DNA of 64,000 nt from Ignavibacteriales bacterium (GTDB lineage: Bacteria > Bacteroidota > Ignavibacteria > Ignavibacteriales > SURF-24). The DNA lies in contig JAPLFH010000039.1 of assembly GCA_026390815.1 (NCBI GenBank), positions 22,116 to 86,115 of the forward strand. The letters run 5' to 3'. Every line of letters begins with the position of its first letter. Position 1 is the first letter of the stretch. Positions 23,675 to 32,994 of this stretch are shown in pieces. The notes beneath the pieces are model-generated. The model was not told the origin of the DNA. It searched no databases and saw nothing but the letters and a program-made list of their open reading frames with translations. The position numbers and the translations under genes were made by a program.

Positions 23675-24649
23675 ATGAAGAAAGAAGTAACACTTGGAAT
23701 AGACATTGGCGGAACCAATACAGTTTTTGGGTTTGTAGATATTCAGGGGAATTGTATGGCGGATTCTTCAATTCCAACAAATGCTCATGAAGACGCTCCG
23801 TTTCTGTTTGCCAGGTTATTTGAAAAGGCAGAAGAAATTTTCAAAAGCATTTCAAATTCCTGCCAGTTAGTTGGAATTGGTATTGGTGCTCCCAATGCTA
23901 ATTATTATAATGGAACCGTAGAACAACCACCTAATTTAAGCTGGGGAATTGTTAATGTTCTTGAAATAATTAAACAATATCACGATTTACCCTCAGCAAT
24001 TACCAATGATGCAAACGCTGCGGCAATTGGTGAAATGCAATTCGGTGCCGCAAAAGGAATGAAAGATTTTATTGTAATTACTTTGGGTACAGGATTAGGC
24101 AGCGGAATTGTTGTTAATGGCGAATTGGTTTATGGTCACGATGGATTTGCCGGCGAGATTGGACATACTATTGTAGATATTAATGGAAGACAGTGCGGTT
24201 GCGGTAGAAAAGGCTGTTTAGAAACTTATGCTTCTGCATCTGGAATTAGAAGAACTGTTTATGAACTGCTTTGTACTTCTATGGAAGAAAGCTCTTTAAG
24301 AAATATTCCATTTAACGATTTAACTTCAAAAATGATTTTTAATGCTGCCGTAAATAAAGATAAGATTGCCCTGGATGCATTTGATTATACTGCTAAAATT
24401 CTTGGAATTAAATTAGCCGATGCAGTTGCTCATACAAGTCCGGAAGCAATTATTCTCTTTGGTGGGTTAGCTGCTGCCGGTGATTTGATTTTCAATCCAA
24501 CTAAAAAATACATGGAAGAAAATATGCTTAACATTTTCAAAAATAAAGTAAAGCTGCTTCCATCCGGTTTAACAAAAGGAAATACTGCCGTACTTGGTGC
24601 AAGTGCATTGATTTGGAAGGAATTAGATAAGGAAAAAATAACAAACTAA
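23675..24649 (+). CDS. ROK-family sugar kinase, probable glucokinase
   Basis: A cytoplasmic ROK kinase of about 324 aa. A TTG three bases earlier (23672) is in frame, but the ATG at 23675 is the simpler start. Visible parts: phosphate loop GIDIGGTNT near 8-16, catalytic Asp in ITNDANAAAIGE (about 109-120), adenosine motif ITLGTGLGSG, and the zinc-binding ROK signature EIGH...CGCGRKGCLETYASA (about 161-187). ROK members with this signature are mostly glucokinases, with some fructokinases or ManNAc kinases. It starts 4 bp after the transporter stop, so the two are surely co-transcribed: import of glucose (or a related hexose) followed by 6-phosphorylation. Confidence 0.93.
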   Translation: MKKEVTLGIDIGGTNTVFGFVDIQGNCMADSSIPTNAHEDAPFLFARLFEKAEEIFKSISNSCQLVGIGIGAPNANYYNGTVEQPPNLSWGIVNVLEIIKQYHDLPSAITNDANAAAIGEMQFGAAKGMKDFIVITLGTGLGSGIVVNGELVYGHDGFAGEIGHTIVDINGRQCGCGRKGCLETYASASGIRRTVYELLCTSMEESSLRNIPFNDLTSKMIFNAAVNKDKIALDAFDYTAKILGIKLADAVAHTSPEAIILFGGLAAAGDLIFNPTKKYMEENMLNIFKNKVKLLPSGLTKGNTAVLGASALIWKELDKEKITN

Positions 24650-24728
24650 TTTATATGTAAATTTTTCCCGGCTATTCAAGCTGGATTATATAAGCTAAAT
24701 CAATTTAAAAATAATTTAAGAGATTAAA

Positions 24729-26567
24729 ATGCGAAGGAAAATATTTATACCAATTATACTTATAACAATTTTATTTCTTGGATTTGTTGGAGATAAATAC
24801 CAAATGAACAAGTCATCAAAAAATAAAAATGATAAGGCAATCGAAAAGAAAGTTGCCTCATTACTTTCAAAAATGTCGCTCGATGAAAAGATCGGGCAAA
24901 TGACACAAGTGGATTATAGCGCCATCAAAAATAATCTTGATGATATTAAAACGTACTACATTGGTTCGATACTTTGGGGTGGCGATACAGAAATTGATGA
25001 TCTTTCTCCTCAAGGTTGGGCAAAAGTTTATGATCAACTCCAATCCTATGCACTTCTAACTCCGTTGAAGATTCCAATTATTGCTGGTATTGATGCTGTA
25101 CATGGACATAACAATGTTAAAGGTGCAGTAATATTTCCACACAATGTTGGCTTGGGTTGTACGCGTAATGCAAAATTGGTGGAAAAGGCTGCCGCAGTTA
25201 CAGCAGCAGAAATTGCCGGAACTGGAATCGATTGGGATTTTGCCCCTTGCATTGCTGTTGCACGAAATGAAAGATGGGGTAGAACATTTGAAAGCTTCGG
25301 CGAATCTCCGGAGTTAGCAAAGTCTCTTGGTGCAGCTTATGTAAAAGGTTTGCAGGGGAAAAATCTGTCAGAAAAAACTTCTATTCTTGCCTGTGCAAAA
25401 CATTTTGTTGGTGATGGTGGAACAACTAATGGAATAGATCAGGGCAATACAGAAGTAGATGAACAAACTTTAAGAAAACTTCATTTGCCGGGTTATGTTG
25501 ACGCAGTTAAAGCTGGTGCCGGTTCCGTTATGGCTTCTTACAATAGTTGGAATGGACAGAAGATGCACGGTAATAAATTTTTAATGACTGACGTTTTGAA
25601 AAAAGAACTTGGCTTTAAAGGATTTATAGTTTCGGATTGGGCTGCAATAGATCAGCTGGACAGTAATTATAAACGGGCGATTGCCATTTCTATAAATGCT
25701 GGAATGGATATGGCAATGATTCCAAACGGGCATAATGCCAAAAATAGTTATCTTGATTTTATAAAGGACTTGAAAGAATTAGTGAACGAAGGAACAGTTC
25801 CAACATCTAGAATTGATGATGCTGTCTCCCGGATTTTAAGAATAAAATTTATGATGGATTTATTCGAACACCCAATGACAGATAAAGAACTAACTGCAAA
25901 AGTTGGCTCAGCAGAACATAGAGCAGTTGCGCGCGAGTGTGTCCGTCAATCATTGGTTCTATTAAAGAATGATAATAAGACTCTTCCATTAAAGAAAAAT
26001 GCAAAGACAATTTTAGTGGCAGGTAAGAATGCAAATGATCTTGGCAACCAATGCGGAGGCTGGACAATTATCTGGCAAGGATTAAGCGGAAACGATTTGA
26101 CAACCGGCACTACAATTTTGGATGGAATAAAGAAAACTGTTTCTCCAAAAACTGAAGTTAAATTTTCTAAAGATGGTACCGGTGCTGCCGGATGCGATGT
26201 GGTAATTGTTGTTATTGGTGAAACTCCCTATGCTGAAATGAAAGGTGATAAACAAGATTTAAAGCTTGATGAAGAAGATGTACAGGCAATTAAAAACGCA
26301 AAAACTGCTGGTGTTCCAGTAGTGGTTGTTCTTCTTTCCGGCAGACCAATGATTATTGATCCCGTATTAAACCTCAGCAATGCGTTTGTTGCTGCCTGGT
26401 TGCCCGGTACAGAGGGGCAGGGTGTTGCGGATGTTCTGTTTGGTGATTATAAACCAACTGGAAAACTATCTCATTCCTGGCCCAAAGATATGACGCAGAT
26501 TCCAATAAACGTTGGCGATAAAGATTATAAACCACTATTTAAATATGGATTTGGATTAACGTATTAA
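24729..26567 (+). CDS. GH3 beta-glucosidase, ExoI-like two-domain type
   Basis: A 612-aa GH3 enzyme of the short two-domain type resembling plant/bacterial exo-beta-glucanase ExoI. It has an N-terminal hydrophobic segment (about 4-20, no lipobox Cys, so exported or membrane-anchored), a TIM-like barrel (about 38-370) with substrate-binding KHFVGDGGT (about 224-232) and nucleophile D303 in GFIVSDWAAID, and an alpha/beta sandwich ending FKYGFGLTY. There is no FN3-like third domain or sorting tag, so a periplasmic place is likely. ExoI-type enzymes release glucose from the non-reducing ends of beta-1,3/1,4-glucans and oligomers. It lies 79 bp after the kinase gene and is followed by a terminator hairpin. 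Confidence 0.95.
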   Translation: MRRKIFIPIILITILFLGFVGDKYQMNKSSKNKNDKAIEKKVASLLSKMSLDEKIGQMTQVDYSAIKNNLDDIKTYYIGSILWGGDTEIDDLSPQGWAKVYDQLQSYALLTPLKIPIIAGIDAVHGHNNVKGAVIFPHNVGLGCTRNAKLVEKAAAVTAAEIAGTGIDWDFAPCIAVARNERWGRTFESFGESPELAKSLGAAYVKGLQGKNLSEKTSILACAKHFVGDGGTTNGIDQGNTEVDEQTLRKLHLPGYVDAVKAGAGSVMASYNSWNGQKMHGNKFLMTDVLKKELGFKGFIVSDWAAIDQLDSNYKRAIAISINAGMDMAMIPNGHNAKNSYLDFIKDLKELVNEGTVPTSRIDDAVSRILRIKFMMDLFEHPMTDKELTAKVGSAEHRAVARECVRQSLVLLKNDNKTLPLKKNAKTILVAGKNANDLGNQCGGWTIIWQGLSGNDLTTGTTILDGIKKTVSPKTEVKFSKDGTGAAGCDVVIVVIGETPYAEMKGDKQDLKLDEEDVQAIKNAKTAGVPVVVVLLSGRPMIIDPVLNLSNAFVAAWLPGTEGQGVADVLFGDYKPTGKLSHSWPKDMTQIPINVGDKDYKPLFKYGFGLTY

Positions 26568-26698
26568 AATGGCAATGAACAAACATCGGATAAGAAACAA
26601 CTTCAATTTGCCAAAAATAAAAATCTAGTAATTGTTATCTGGAATTTGTTCGGAATTTTAAATTTATAAATTGATACTTAAATAGAACTCCTCCTCCA

Positions 26699-26745
26699 AC
26701 CATCTCTTAGTTTGTGATTTGATATTTTAATGACTAAGAGGTGGT
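26699..26745 (+). terminator. Hairpin between two GH3 genes
   Basis: ACCATCTCTTAG (26699-26710) pairs with CTAAGAGGTGGT (26734-26745) over 12 positions with one G-U pair, loop 23 nt, followed by TTTAATTTTA. Either a terminator for the FucP/kinase/GH3 operon or a leaky internal attenuator, since the next gene starts 31 bp on. Confidence 0.6.
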
Positions 26746-26776
26746 TTTAATTTTACAATTCTTTAAAGAGGTAATT

Positions 26777-29005
26777 ATGCACTTACTTTTACGTAAAACT
26801 ATTATCGGGCTAATTTTATTTCTTGTATTATCTAGTGCAATTAATTCTCAATCAAAATCATTTGAAACAAAAATCGATTCAATTATTGCCGTAATGACGC
26901 TTGAAGAAAAAGTTGGACAGTTAAACCAGCTTTCAAGTGGCTTGGGATGGGGACCTGTTGTTAAACAGGAAGATATGGACGCGCAGAAGAAATTAGTAAA
27001 AGAAGGAAAGGTTGGTTCGTTTCTAAATGCAGTTGGAGCAGATATTACAAGACAGCTTCAGAAAGTTGCAATAGAAGAAACCCGCTTAAAGATTCCATTA
27101 ATTTTTGGATTAGATGTTATACATGGTTTTAAAACTACTTTTCCAGTTCCCCTTGCAGAAGCTTCCAGTTGGGATCCTTCCGCTGTTGAAAAATCTGCAA
27201 GATATTCTGCAAAGGAAGCATCTGCATCCGGAATTCATTGGACTTTTGGACCAATGGTAGATATTGCACGCGATCCGCGCTGGGGAAGAATTGTAGAAGG
27301 TTCTGGTGAAGATACATATCTTGGTTCAGTTATGGCAGCCGCACGTGTTAAAGGATTTCAGGGAAATTTAACATCAAATGAAAATATAATTGCATGTGCA
27401 AAACACTTTGCCGCTTACGGCGCTGCAGAAGGTGGAAGAGATTATAACACAGTGGATATTTCTGAAAGAACTTTACGTGAAGTTTACCTACCACCATTTA
27501 AAGCCGCTGTTGATGCCGGTGTAAAAACTTTTATGTGCAGCTTTAATGAAATTGCTGGAGTTCCTTCATCAGCAAACCATCACCTGCTTACAGAAATTTT
27601 ACGCGGTGAGTGGAAGTTTAAAGGATTTGTTGTTAGTGATTGGAATTCTGTTGGCGAACTTATACCTCATCAAATAGCTGCCAATCCTAAAGAAGCTGCT
27701 CTACTTGGTTTGAATGCCGGTGTTGATATGGATATGGAAGCGCGCGCTTACATTGATCAGCTTCCTGAATTGATTAAGCAAAAGAAAATTTCTGAAGAAA
27801 TGTTAAATGAATCTGTTCGTAGAATTCTCCGCGTAAAGTTTGAATTAGGACTCTTTGATAATCCTTACCGAAATTGTAACGCAGAATTAGAAAAAACAAA
27901 TATCCTTACAAAAGAAAATAAAGAAGCGGCTCTTGATGTTGCGCGCAAGTCGATTGTTCTTTTAAAAAATGAAAACAATCTTCTTCCTTTAAATAAAACG
28001 CTAAAAACTATTGCGGTTATTGGTCCATTAGCAGATAGCCAGCAGGATCCTTTGGGTTCCTGGGAACAGCTTGGCGATCCGAAAAATGTTGTTACTCTTT
28101 TGCAGGGAATAAAAACCAAAGTTCCTACAGCCAACATACTTTATTCAAAAGGATGTAATATTCTTGGCAATTCAAAAAAATATTTTGATGAAGCAATTGA
28201 AACTGCAAAAAAATCTGATGTTATAATTTTAGCGCTTGGTGAAGAAGGACATATGACTGGTGAAGCAAGAAGTCGTGCATCCCTCGATCTGCCGGGTGTT
28301 CAGGAAGATCTAGCAAAAGAAATTTTTAAAACCGGCAAACCGGTTATTGTAATTTTAATGAACGGAAGACCACTTTCAATAAATTGGATTGCAGCAAATA
28401 TTCCTACAGTTGTGGAAACCTGGTTTTTAGGATTGCAGGCGGGCAATGCAATTGCAGATGTTTTATTCGGTGATTATAATCCTGGTGGAAAACTTACTGT
28501 TACATTTCCAAGAACAGTTGGACAGGTTCCGATTTATTACAACCATAAAAATACCGGGCGTCCATACGATCCCAAAAACTTTTATACATCATATTACATA
28601 GACACGCTTAACACTCCGCTTTATCCTTTCGGATTTGGGTTGAGCTTTACTAAATTTGAATATGGGAAAGTAAAACTAAGTGCTGATAAAATTTTAACTG
28701 ATGGTAAACTAAAAGTATCAGTCGATGTTAAGAATAGCGGCGAATACGATGGAGAAGAAGTCGTTCAGCTTTACGTCAAAGATGATTTTGCTTCTGTAAC
28801 CCGTCCGGTTAAAGAGCTTAAAGGATTTAAAAAAATATTTCTTAAGAAAGGTGAATCCCAAACTGTAAATTTTGAACTTGGCAAAAATGATTTGGCATTT
28901 TATAACAAAGATATGAAGTGGACTGTAGAGCCCGGTACTTTTAAAGTTTTTGTCGGCACAAATTCCGTGGACGTTCAGGAATCTTCATTTGAAGTAGTGG
29001 AGTAA
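26777..29005 (+). CDS. GH3 beta-glucosidase, BglX-like three-domain type
   Basis: A GH3 enzyme of 742 aa when started at the ATG 26777, which has AGAGG six bases upstream and begins a good signal peptide (MHLLLRKTIIGLILFLVL). An in-frame GTG at 26741 lies inside the terminator hairpin and is rejected. Parts: signal peptide (1-24), TIM barrel with DVIHGFKTTFP and ACAKHFAAYG, nucleophile D288 in GFVVSDWNSVG, alpha/beta sandwich, and C-terminal FN3-like domain (EVVQLYVKDDFASVTRPVKELKGF split as EVVQLYVKDD and RPVKELKGF). It closely resembles periplasmic BglX. It should hydrolyse beta-linked gluco-oligosaccharides to glucose. It begins a group with the clan GH-A lipoprotein (9-bp gap) and GH16 (overlap). 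Confidence 0.94.
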   Translation: MHLLLRKTIIGLILFLVLSSAINSQSKSFETKIDSIIAVMTLEEKVGQLNQLSSGLGWGPVVKQEDMDAQKKLVKEGKVGSFLNAVGADITRQLQKVAIEETRLKIPLIFGLDVIHGFKTTFPVPLAEASSWDPSAVEKSARYSAKEASASGIHWTFGPMVDIARDPRWGRIVEGSGEDTYLGSVMAAARVKGFQGNLTSNENIIACAKHFAAYGAAEGGRDYNTVDISERTLREVYLPPFKAAVDAGVKTFMCSFNEIAGVPSSANHHLLTEILRGEWKFKGFVVSDWNSVGELIPHQIAANPKEAALLGLNAGVDMDMEARAYIDQLPELIKQKKISEEMLNESVRRILRVKFELGLFDNPYRNCNAELEKTNILTKENKEAALDVARKSIVLLKNENNLLPLNKTLKTIAVIGPLADSQQDPLGSWEQLGDPKNVVTLLQGIKTKVPTANILYSKGCNILGNSKKYFDEAIETAKKSDVIILALGEEGHMTGEARSRASLDLPGVQEDLAKEIFKTGKPVIVILMNGRPLSINWIAANIPTVVETWFLGLQAGNAIADVLFGDYNPGGKLTVTFPRTVGQVPIYYNHKNTGRPYDPKNFYTSYYIDTLNTPLYPFGFGLSFTKFEYGKVKLSADKILTDGKLKVSVDVKNSGEYDGEEVVQLYVKDDFASVTRPVKELKGFKKIFLKKGESQTVNFELGKNDLAFYNKDMKWTVEPGTFKVFVGTNSVDVQESSFEVVE

Positions 29006-29014
29006 ATTAAAAAA

Positions 29015-30412
29015 ATGATAATAAAGAAATTTCCATTTACCGTAAATATAACTTCGGCTTTTTTTTACATTGCACGAATGCTGGTTTTAATTTTTTTGAT
29101 TACTTTTTTTCATGTCAATTGCAGCGATGCTTCACAGGCAGAATACTCCAACCCGACAATTATTTCCGGAATTGTGAAAAATACTGAAGGACAGCCGGTT
29201 GGCAATTCTAAAGTTACTCTTTCAACCGCACCTGATTTTGAGGGCGCATTTACTGATGATAATGGAATTTTCCAGTTGAAGAATTTTTCAGCAGGAAAAC
29301 ATAAATTAAAAGTACAACACATTGGCTATAACGATTTTGAAGCTGATGTTCCTTCTGCAAATAATGGTACTTCATCATTATATCCTGTTCTTTCACATAA
29401 AACCTATGATATTCCTTCTGTTAAACCATTAAGCAAAGGCAAGGTAAGAGTAAGGAATAAAATCCTTGAAACTGATTTTGATGGCGATGGAATTTATACT
29501 CCGTATATCGTAAAAGGCGCTGCGTTCTCACCAACACCAATTGGTGATAAACCTTACCTCCAGGGAATTGACGACAGAAGCGTTCAATTGTTGAAAGCTA
29601 TGAATGGAAATACATTTAGAACTTACAGCGGAGTTGGAAAATATTTGCTGACGAAAGCTGCAGAAAACAATGTACGAGTAATCGTTAGTTTCTGGGTTCA
29701 ATATGGTTATGATTTTTCTGACATAAATATTCGTAAACAGATTGTGGATGAGTTTTCACAAATGGTTCTTGATCTTAAAGATTATCCTGCAGTGCTTATG
29801 TGGAATATTGGAAATGAACAAAACTATCAAAATGGAAATACTCCTAATTGGTATACGCTTATTCAGGAACTTGCAATTGCAGCATACAAAATTGAAGGAG
29901 AAACTTATCATCCTGTGTGTGGAAATAATGGAAGTATAAATAACATTGGAAATGCCTCTTTGAATGCTGATGATGCTTCACTTACTTATATGGATTTGTG
30001 GGCATCCAACATTTATGAATGGGACATTGCTTCCAAAATTTCCGAGTATAAAAAGAAATCGCAAAAGGCAATTGTTGTTACGGAATGGGGAATTGATGCT
30101 TTGGATAACCGGAATAAAAAGGAATATGAAGATGTTCAGGCAAGTTTTGACAGCACTAACTGGGTTCAGATATCTTCAAGCAGTGATGTTTGCGTTGGTG
30201 GAACAGTATTCGAGTTTACTGATGAATGGTGGAAAGGTGGAACTCCTGATGTTCATGATTTTGGTGGTTATGAAACAGGTGCCCACCCCGATGGATACTC
30301 CAATGAGGAATGGTGGGGAATAATTGCCACTACTCCCGATAACAATAATGATGGTATGGATGAATGGCGCCTCCGGAAAGCTTATTATATGTTTCAAAGA
30401 AACTGGAAATAA
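29015..30412 (+). CDS. Clan GH-A glycosidase-like lipoprotein, family uncertain
   Basis: A 465-aa exported protein. A hydrophobic N-terminus with Cys36 (FFHVNCSDAS) suggests a lipoprotein; M22 is another possible start giving a shorter signal. Residues ~48-125 form a carboxypeptidase-regulatory-like domain (SGIVKNTEGQPVGNSKV). Residues ~150-465 form a TIM-barrel glycosidase with both clan GH-A glutamates visible: acid/base E268 in LMWNIGNEQN and nucleophile E357 in VVTEWGID, plus FEFTDEWWKGG near the active site. I do not recognise the family firmly; it resembles GH2-type barrels, GH72-like beta-1,3-glucan transferases and, by context, GH158 endo-beta-1,3-glucanases. The next gene, a GH16 laminarinase, overlaps its stop codon, which supports beta-1,3-glucan as substrate. 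Confidence 0.75.
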   Translation: MIIKKFPFTVNITSAFFYIARMLVLIFLITFFHVNCSDASQAEYSNPTIISGIVKNTEGQPVGNSKVTLSTAPDFEGAFTDDNGIFQLKNFSAGKHKLKVQHIGYNDFEADVPSANNGTSSLYPVLSHKTYDIPSVKPLSKGKVRVRNKILETDFDGDGIYTPYIVKGAAFSPTPIGDKPYLQGIDDRSVQLLKAMNGNTFRTYSGVGKYLLTKAAENNVRVIVSFWVQYGYDFSDINIRKQIVDEFSQMVLDLKDYPAVLMWNIGNEQNYQNGNTPNWYTLIQELAIAAYKIEGETYHPVCGNNGSINNIGNASLNADDASLTYMDLWASNIYEWDIASKISEYKKKSQKAIVVTEWGIDALDNRNKKEYEDVQASFDSTNWVQISSSSDVCVGGTVFEFTDEWWKGGTPDVHDFGGYETGAHPDGYSNEEWWGIIATTPDNNNDGMDEWRLRKAYYMFQRNWK

Positions 30413-31248
30413 TGATGAATAAAATGAAATTTTTATTCTCAATGTTATTATTTTTTTTCGTTTCATCTCTCTTTTTATTCGCAGATCTGAATTGCAAGAA
30501 AGAAGATTCTGGAATTACAAACTCGGCAACAGATACAATCCCAACTCCCGCTGGCTATACTTTGGTATGGAATGATGAATTCACAGGCACATCAGTTGAC
30601 AAAAAGAAATGGGAATATGAGGTTAATGGTGATGGTGGTGGAAATAATGAACTTCAGTACTACACTAACCTCGCGGAAAATTCATATGTTGAAAATGGAA
30701 TTTTGGTTATCCAGGCTTTGAAGAAAAATTATCTCGGTAAAGAATATACTTCAGCAAGAATTAGAACTAAGTACAAAGGTGATTGGACTTATGGAAGATT
30801 TGAGATTAAGGCAAAGCTGCCATATGGTCAGGGATTGTGGCCAGCTATCTGGATGCTTCCAACAGACTGGACTTATGGCGGTTGGCCCGAAAGCGGTGAA
30901 ATTGATATTATGGAAATGCTTGGTAATGAAACCACTAAAATTTATGGTACACTGCATTATACTACAAACAACCAACATCAATCGGATGGCGGTAATTACA
31001 GTCTTAAAAGCGGAACGTTTGCTCAATACTATCATGTTTTTGCACTTGAGTGGGATGCAACCGGATTCAATTGGTATGTAGACAACAATTTATATTATAC
31101 CACAAAGCATACAAAACCATTCGATAAACGATTTCATATTATACTTAATGTTGCTGTTGGTGGAAATTGGCCCGGTAACCCGGATGCAAGCACGTTGTTT
31201 CCGCAAAAAATGTTTGTGGATTATGTCCGTGTTTTTACTAAGAAGTAA
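30412..31248 (+). CDS. GH16 laminarinase-type lipoprotein
   Basis: A 278-aa GH16 enzyme. The ATG at 30412 shares its A with the upstream TAA, so translation is probably coupled; a second ATG follows at 30415. The N-terminus is a hydrophobic signal ending ADLNCKKE, a plausible lipobox, so the enzyme is likely lipid-anchored. The catalytic domain (about 45-278) carries the laminarinase/lichenase motif GEIDIMEMLG, with nucleophile E163, assisting D165 and acid/base E168 (numbering from 30412), preceded by WPAIWMLP and followed by GTLHY. The ExDxxE form with the extra Met is typical of endo-beta-1,3-glucanases rather than lichenases. It should cut beta-1,3-glucan (laminarin type) for the GH3 enzymes on either side. 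Confidence 0.94.
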   Translation: MMNKMKFLFSMLLFFFVSSLFLFADLNCKKEDSGITNSATDTIPTPAGYTLVWNDEFTGTSVDKKKWEYEVNGDGGGNNELQYYTNLAENSYVENGILVIQALKKNYLGKEYTSARIRTKYKGDWTYGRFEIKAKLPYGQGLWPAIWMLPTDWTYGGWPESGEIDIMEMLGNETTKIYGTLHYTTNNQHQSDGGNYSLKSGTFAQYYHVFALEWDATGFNWYVDNNLYYTTKHTKPFDKRFHIILNVAVGGNWPGNPDASTLFPQKMFVDYVRVFTKK

Positions 31249-31350
31249 AAATTGTTCGATTGCTTTATTGCTAAAATGTTTTTTAACATAGTAATAGCAA
31301 TTTAGCAATTATCAGGAAAGCACAAGAACTAATGCAATTTAATCTCAGTC

Positions 31351-31365
31351 TGGGCACGCTTGTGC
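31351..31365 (+). promoter_or_regulatory. Weak sigma-54-like element before the GH37/GH63-like gene
   Basis: TGGGCACGCTTGTGC has GG and GC ten bases apart, as in -24/-12 promoters, but the boxes themselves are poor and no palindromic activator pair is seen upstream. An imperfect hairpin (arms 31267-31275 and 31301-31309) precedes it and may end the GH16 transcript. Confidence 0.25.
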
Positions 31366-31390
31366 AAGATACAAAATTATGAGTTAGTTA

Positions 31391-32932
31391 ATGAAACCAT
31401 ATCTGTACACAACAATATTAATCCTTTTTTTCATTCAGGCAAAAATCTTTACTCAATATGAAGACACAGGTAAGCGCGGTTCTTACTTTTCAAAAAAAGA
31501 ATATTCAGGTAATCAAATTCCAACATTTGATGCAAACAAAGAAAAACTGCCATCACCAATTCTTGAAGACAATAAAGATTATGTTGATCTTTACTGGAAA
31601 GCATGGGAATTAGCCTTCAAGCATTATAAAAAGCCGCCGCAAGGCTCTCCATTCGTTTCCAATTATATTGATGAAGCGTTCTCCCCATCTGTCTTTCAGT
31701 GGGATACAATTTTTATGATTATGTTTGCGCGTTATGCTCATTTCATTTTTCCAGCAATTCAATCTCTGGATAATTTTTATTGCCGGCAATATGAAAACGG
31801 TTATATGTGCAGAGAAATTCAGGAAGCAGATGGTAAGGATTATGTTTATGAGGGAAGGGAAAATACCGTCAATCCACCTTTGTTTAGTTGGGCAGAAGTT
31901 GAAAATTATAAAATCACCGGCGACAAATCCAGGTACCAATCCGTTCTTCCAGTTTTGGAAAAATATGCTGAGTGGCTGGAAAAATATCGCAAAAAAGAAA
32001 ATACTAAACATGGATTATTCTGGCAGACTGGACTTGGTTCCGGAATGGATAATACTCCGCGCAGTGGTTCTGCCTGGGCTGATATGTCTTGCCAGGTTGC
32101 AATGCTTTACAGCGATATGGCAAAGATGTGCGATGAATTGAAATACTCCGAACGAGCAGAAAAATTTCGTGTGAAAGCAAAAGAAATCTCGGATAAAATA
32201 AATCAGCTTATGTGGAACGAAGATGATGGTTTGTATTACGATCTTGACGATGATGGCAACCAGATAAAATGTAAAACAGTTGGATGTTTCTGGGCAATGT
32301 TAGCGGGAATCGCTTCTCAACATCAGGCTGAAAAACTTTTAGAACATTTGAAGAATCCAAAAGAATTCTGGCGACCAATTCCCTTTCCTTCCCTATCTTA
32401 TGATCATCCGGATTATAAAGCCGATGGACAATATTGGCTTGGCGGTGTTTGGGCTTCTACAAATGTTGCAATTATTAAAGGACTTGAGTTTTACGGTTTT
32501 GAAGAGTTTGCAACTTTAGCTTCACAAACTTATCTGGATGGAATTTACAAAGTTTATAAAAAAAACGGAACCATCTGGGAGAATTATTCGCCAGAATCTT
32601 TTTCGCAGGGGAATCCTGCTAAACCTGATTTTGTTGGCTGGAGCGGCTGCGGTCCTATTCAATTATTAATTGAAAATGTTATTGGTTTGCGTCCGGAAGG
32701 AGCGAAAAATAAATTAACGTGGAAACTTAACCGGATTGATAAACACGGCATTGAAAATCTTCACTTTGGTGAAGTTACTGTCTCAATAATATGCCAACGA
32801 AGATCCGATGTGAATAGTCCGGCAAAAATATCCGTTACTTCAAATAAACCATTTGAGTTGATTGTTGTAAACAGAAATGGTACAAAAAACTTTAACATCA
32901 ATCCTGGAAAGGAAACAATTAATGTTGAATAA
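31391..32932 (+). CDS. GH37/GH63-like (alpha/alpha)6-barrel glycosidase
   Basis: A 513-aa exported protein (signal peptide about 1-21) with the toroid fold of trehalases and mannosyl-oligosaccharide glucosidases. Visible landmarks are FQWDTIFMIMFARY (about 102-115), the catalytic-acid motif TGLGSGMDNTPRSG with D220, GGVWASTNVAIIKGL (about 351-365), and the catalytic-base motif TIWENYSPES with E397. These match the SGWDxSxR / WENY pattern of trehalase-like enzymes. The family normally works on alpha-glucosides with inversion, which does not fit the surrounding beta-glucanases well, so the substrate is unclear. It lies between the GH16 gene (141-bp gap) and a PA14-type GH3 (62-bp gap) on the same strand. 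Confidence 0.82.
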   Translation: MKPYLYTTILILFFIQAKIFTQYEDTGKRGSYFSKKEYSGNQIPTFDANKEKLPSPILEDNKDYVDLYWKAWELAFKHYKKPPQGSPFVSNYIDEAFSPSVFQWDTIFMIMFARYAHFIFPAIQSLDNFYCRQYENGYMCREIQEADGKDYVYEGRENTVNPPLFSWAEVENYKITGDKSRYQSVLPVLEKYAEWLEKYRKKENTKHGLFWQTGLGSGMDNTPRSGSAWADMSCQVAMLYSDMAKMCDELKYSERAEKFRVKAKEISDKINQLMWNEDDGLYYDLDDDGNQIKCKTVGCFWAMLAGIASQHQAEKLLEHLKNPKEFWRPIPFPSLSYDHPDYKADGQYWLGGVWASTNVAIIKGLEFYGFEEFATLASQTYLDGIYKVYKKNGTIWENYSPESFSQGNPAKPDFVGWSGCGPIQLLIENVIGLRPEGAKNKLTWKLNRIDKHGIENLHFGEVTVSIICQRRSDVNSPAKISVTSNKPFELIVVNRNGTKNFNINPGKETINVE

Positions 32933-32994
32933 TTTTTTGTTTTATAATTAAATAAAGGAAAAACAATTTCCATTTAAAATAAAAGGTGTAAGAC

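Noticed and set aside
26741..26776. An upstream GTG start for the BglX-like GH3 gene
   Set aside because: The extra codons fall in the arm and tail of a terminator hairpin; the ATG at 26777 has a ribosome site and a normal signal peptide.
31351..31365. A fourth member of the sigma-54 regulon before the GH37/GH63-like gene
   Set aside because: The -24 and -12 boxes are poor and no CTTAT...ATAAG pair lies upstream; kept only as a low-confidence site.
31610..32011. A 133-codon minus-strand frame with a 138-codon plus-strand frame beside it
   Set aside because: Both lie within the GH37/GH63-like gene, whose motifs are intact; they are shadows.
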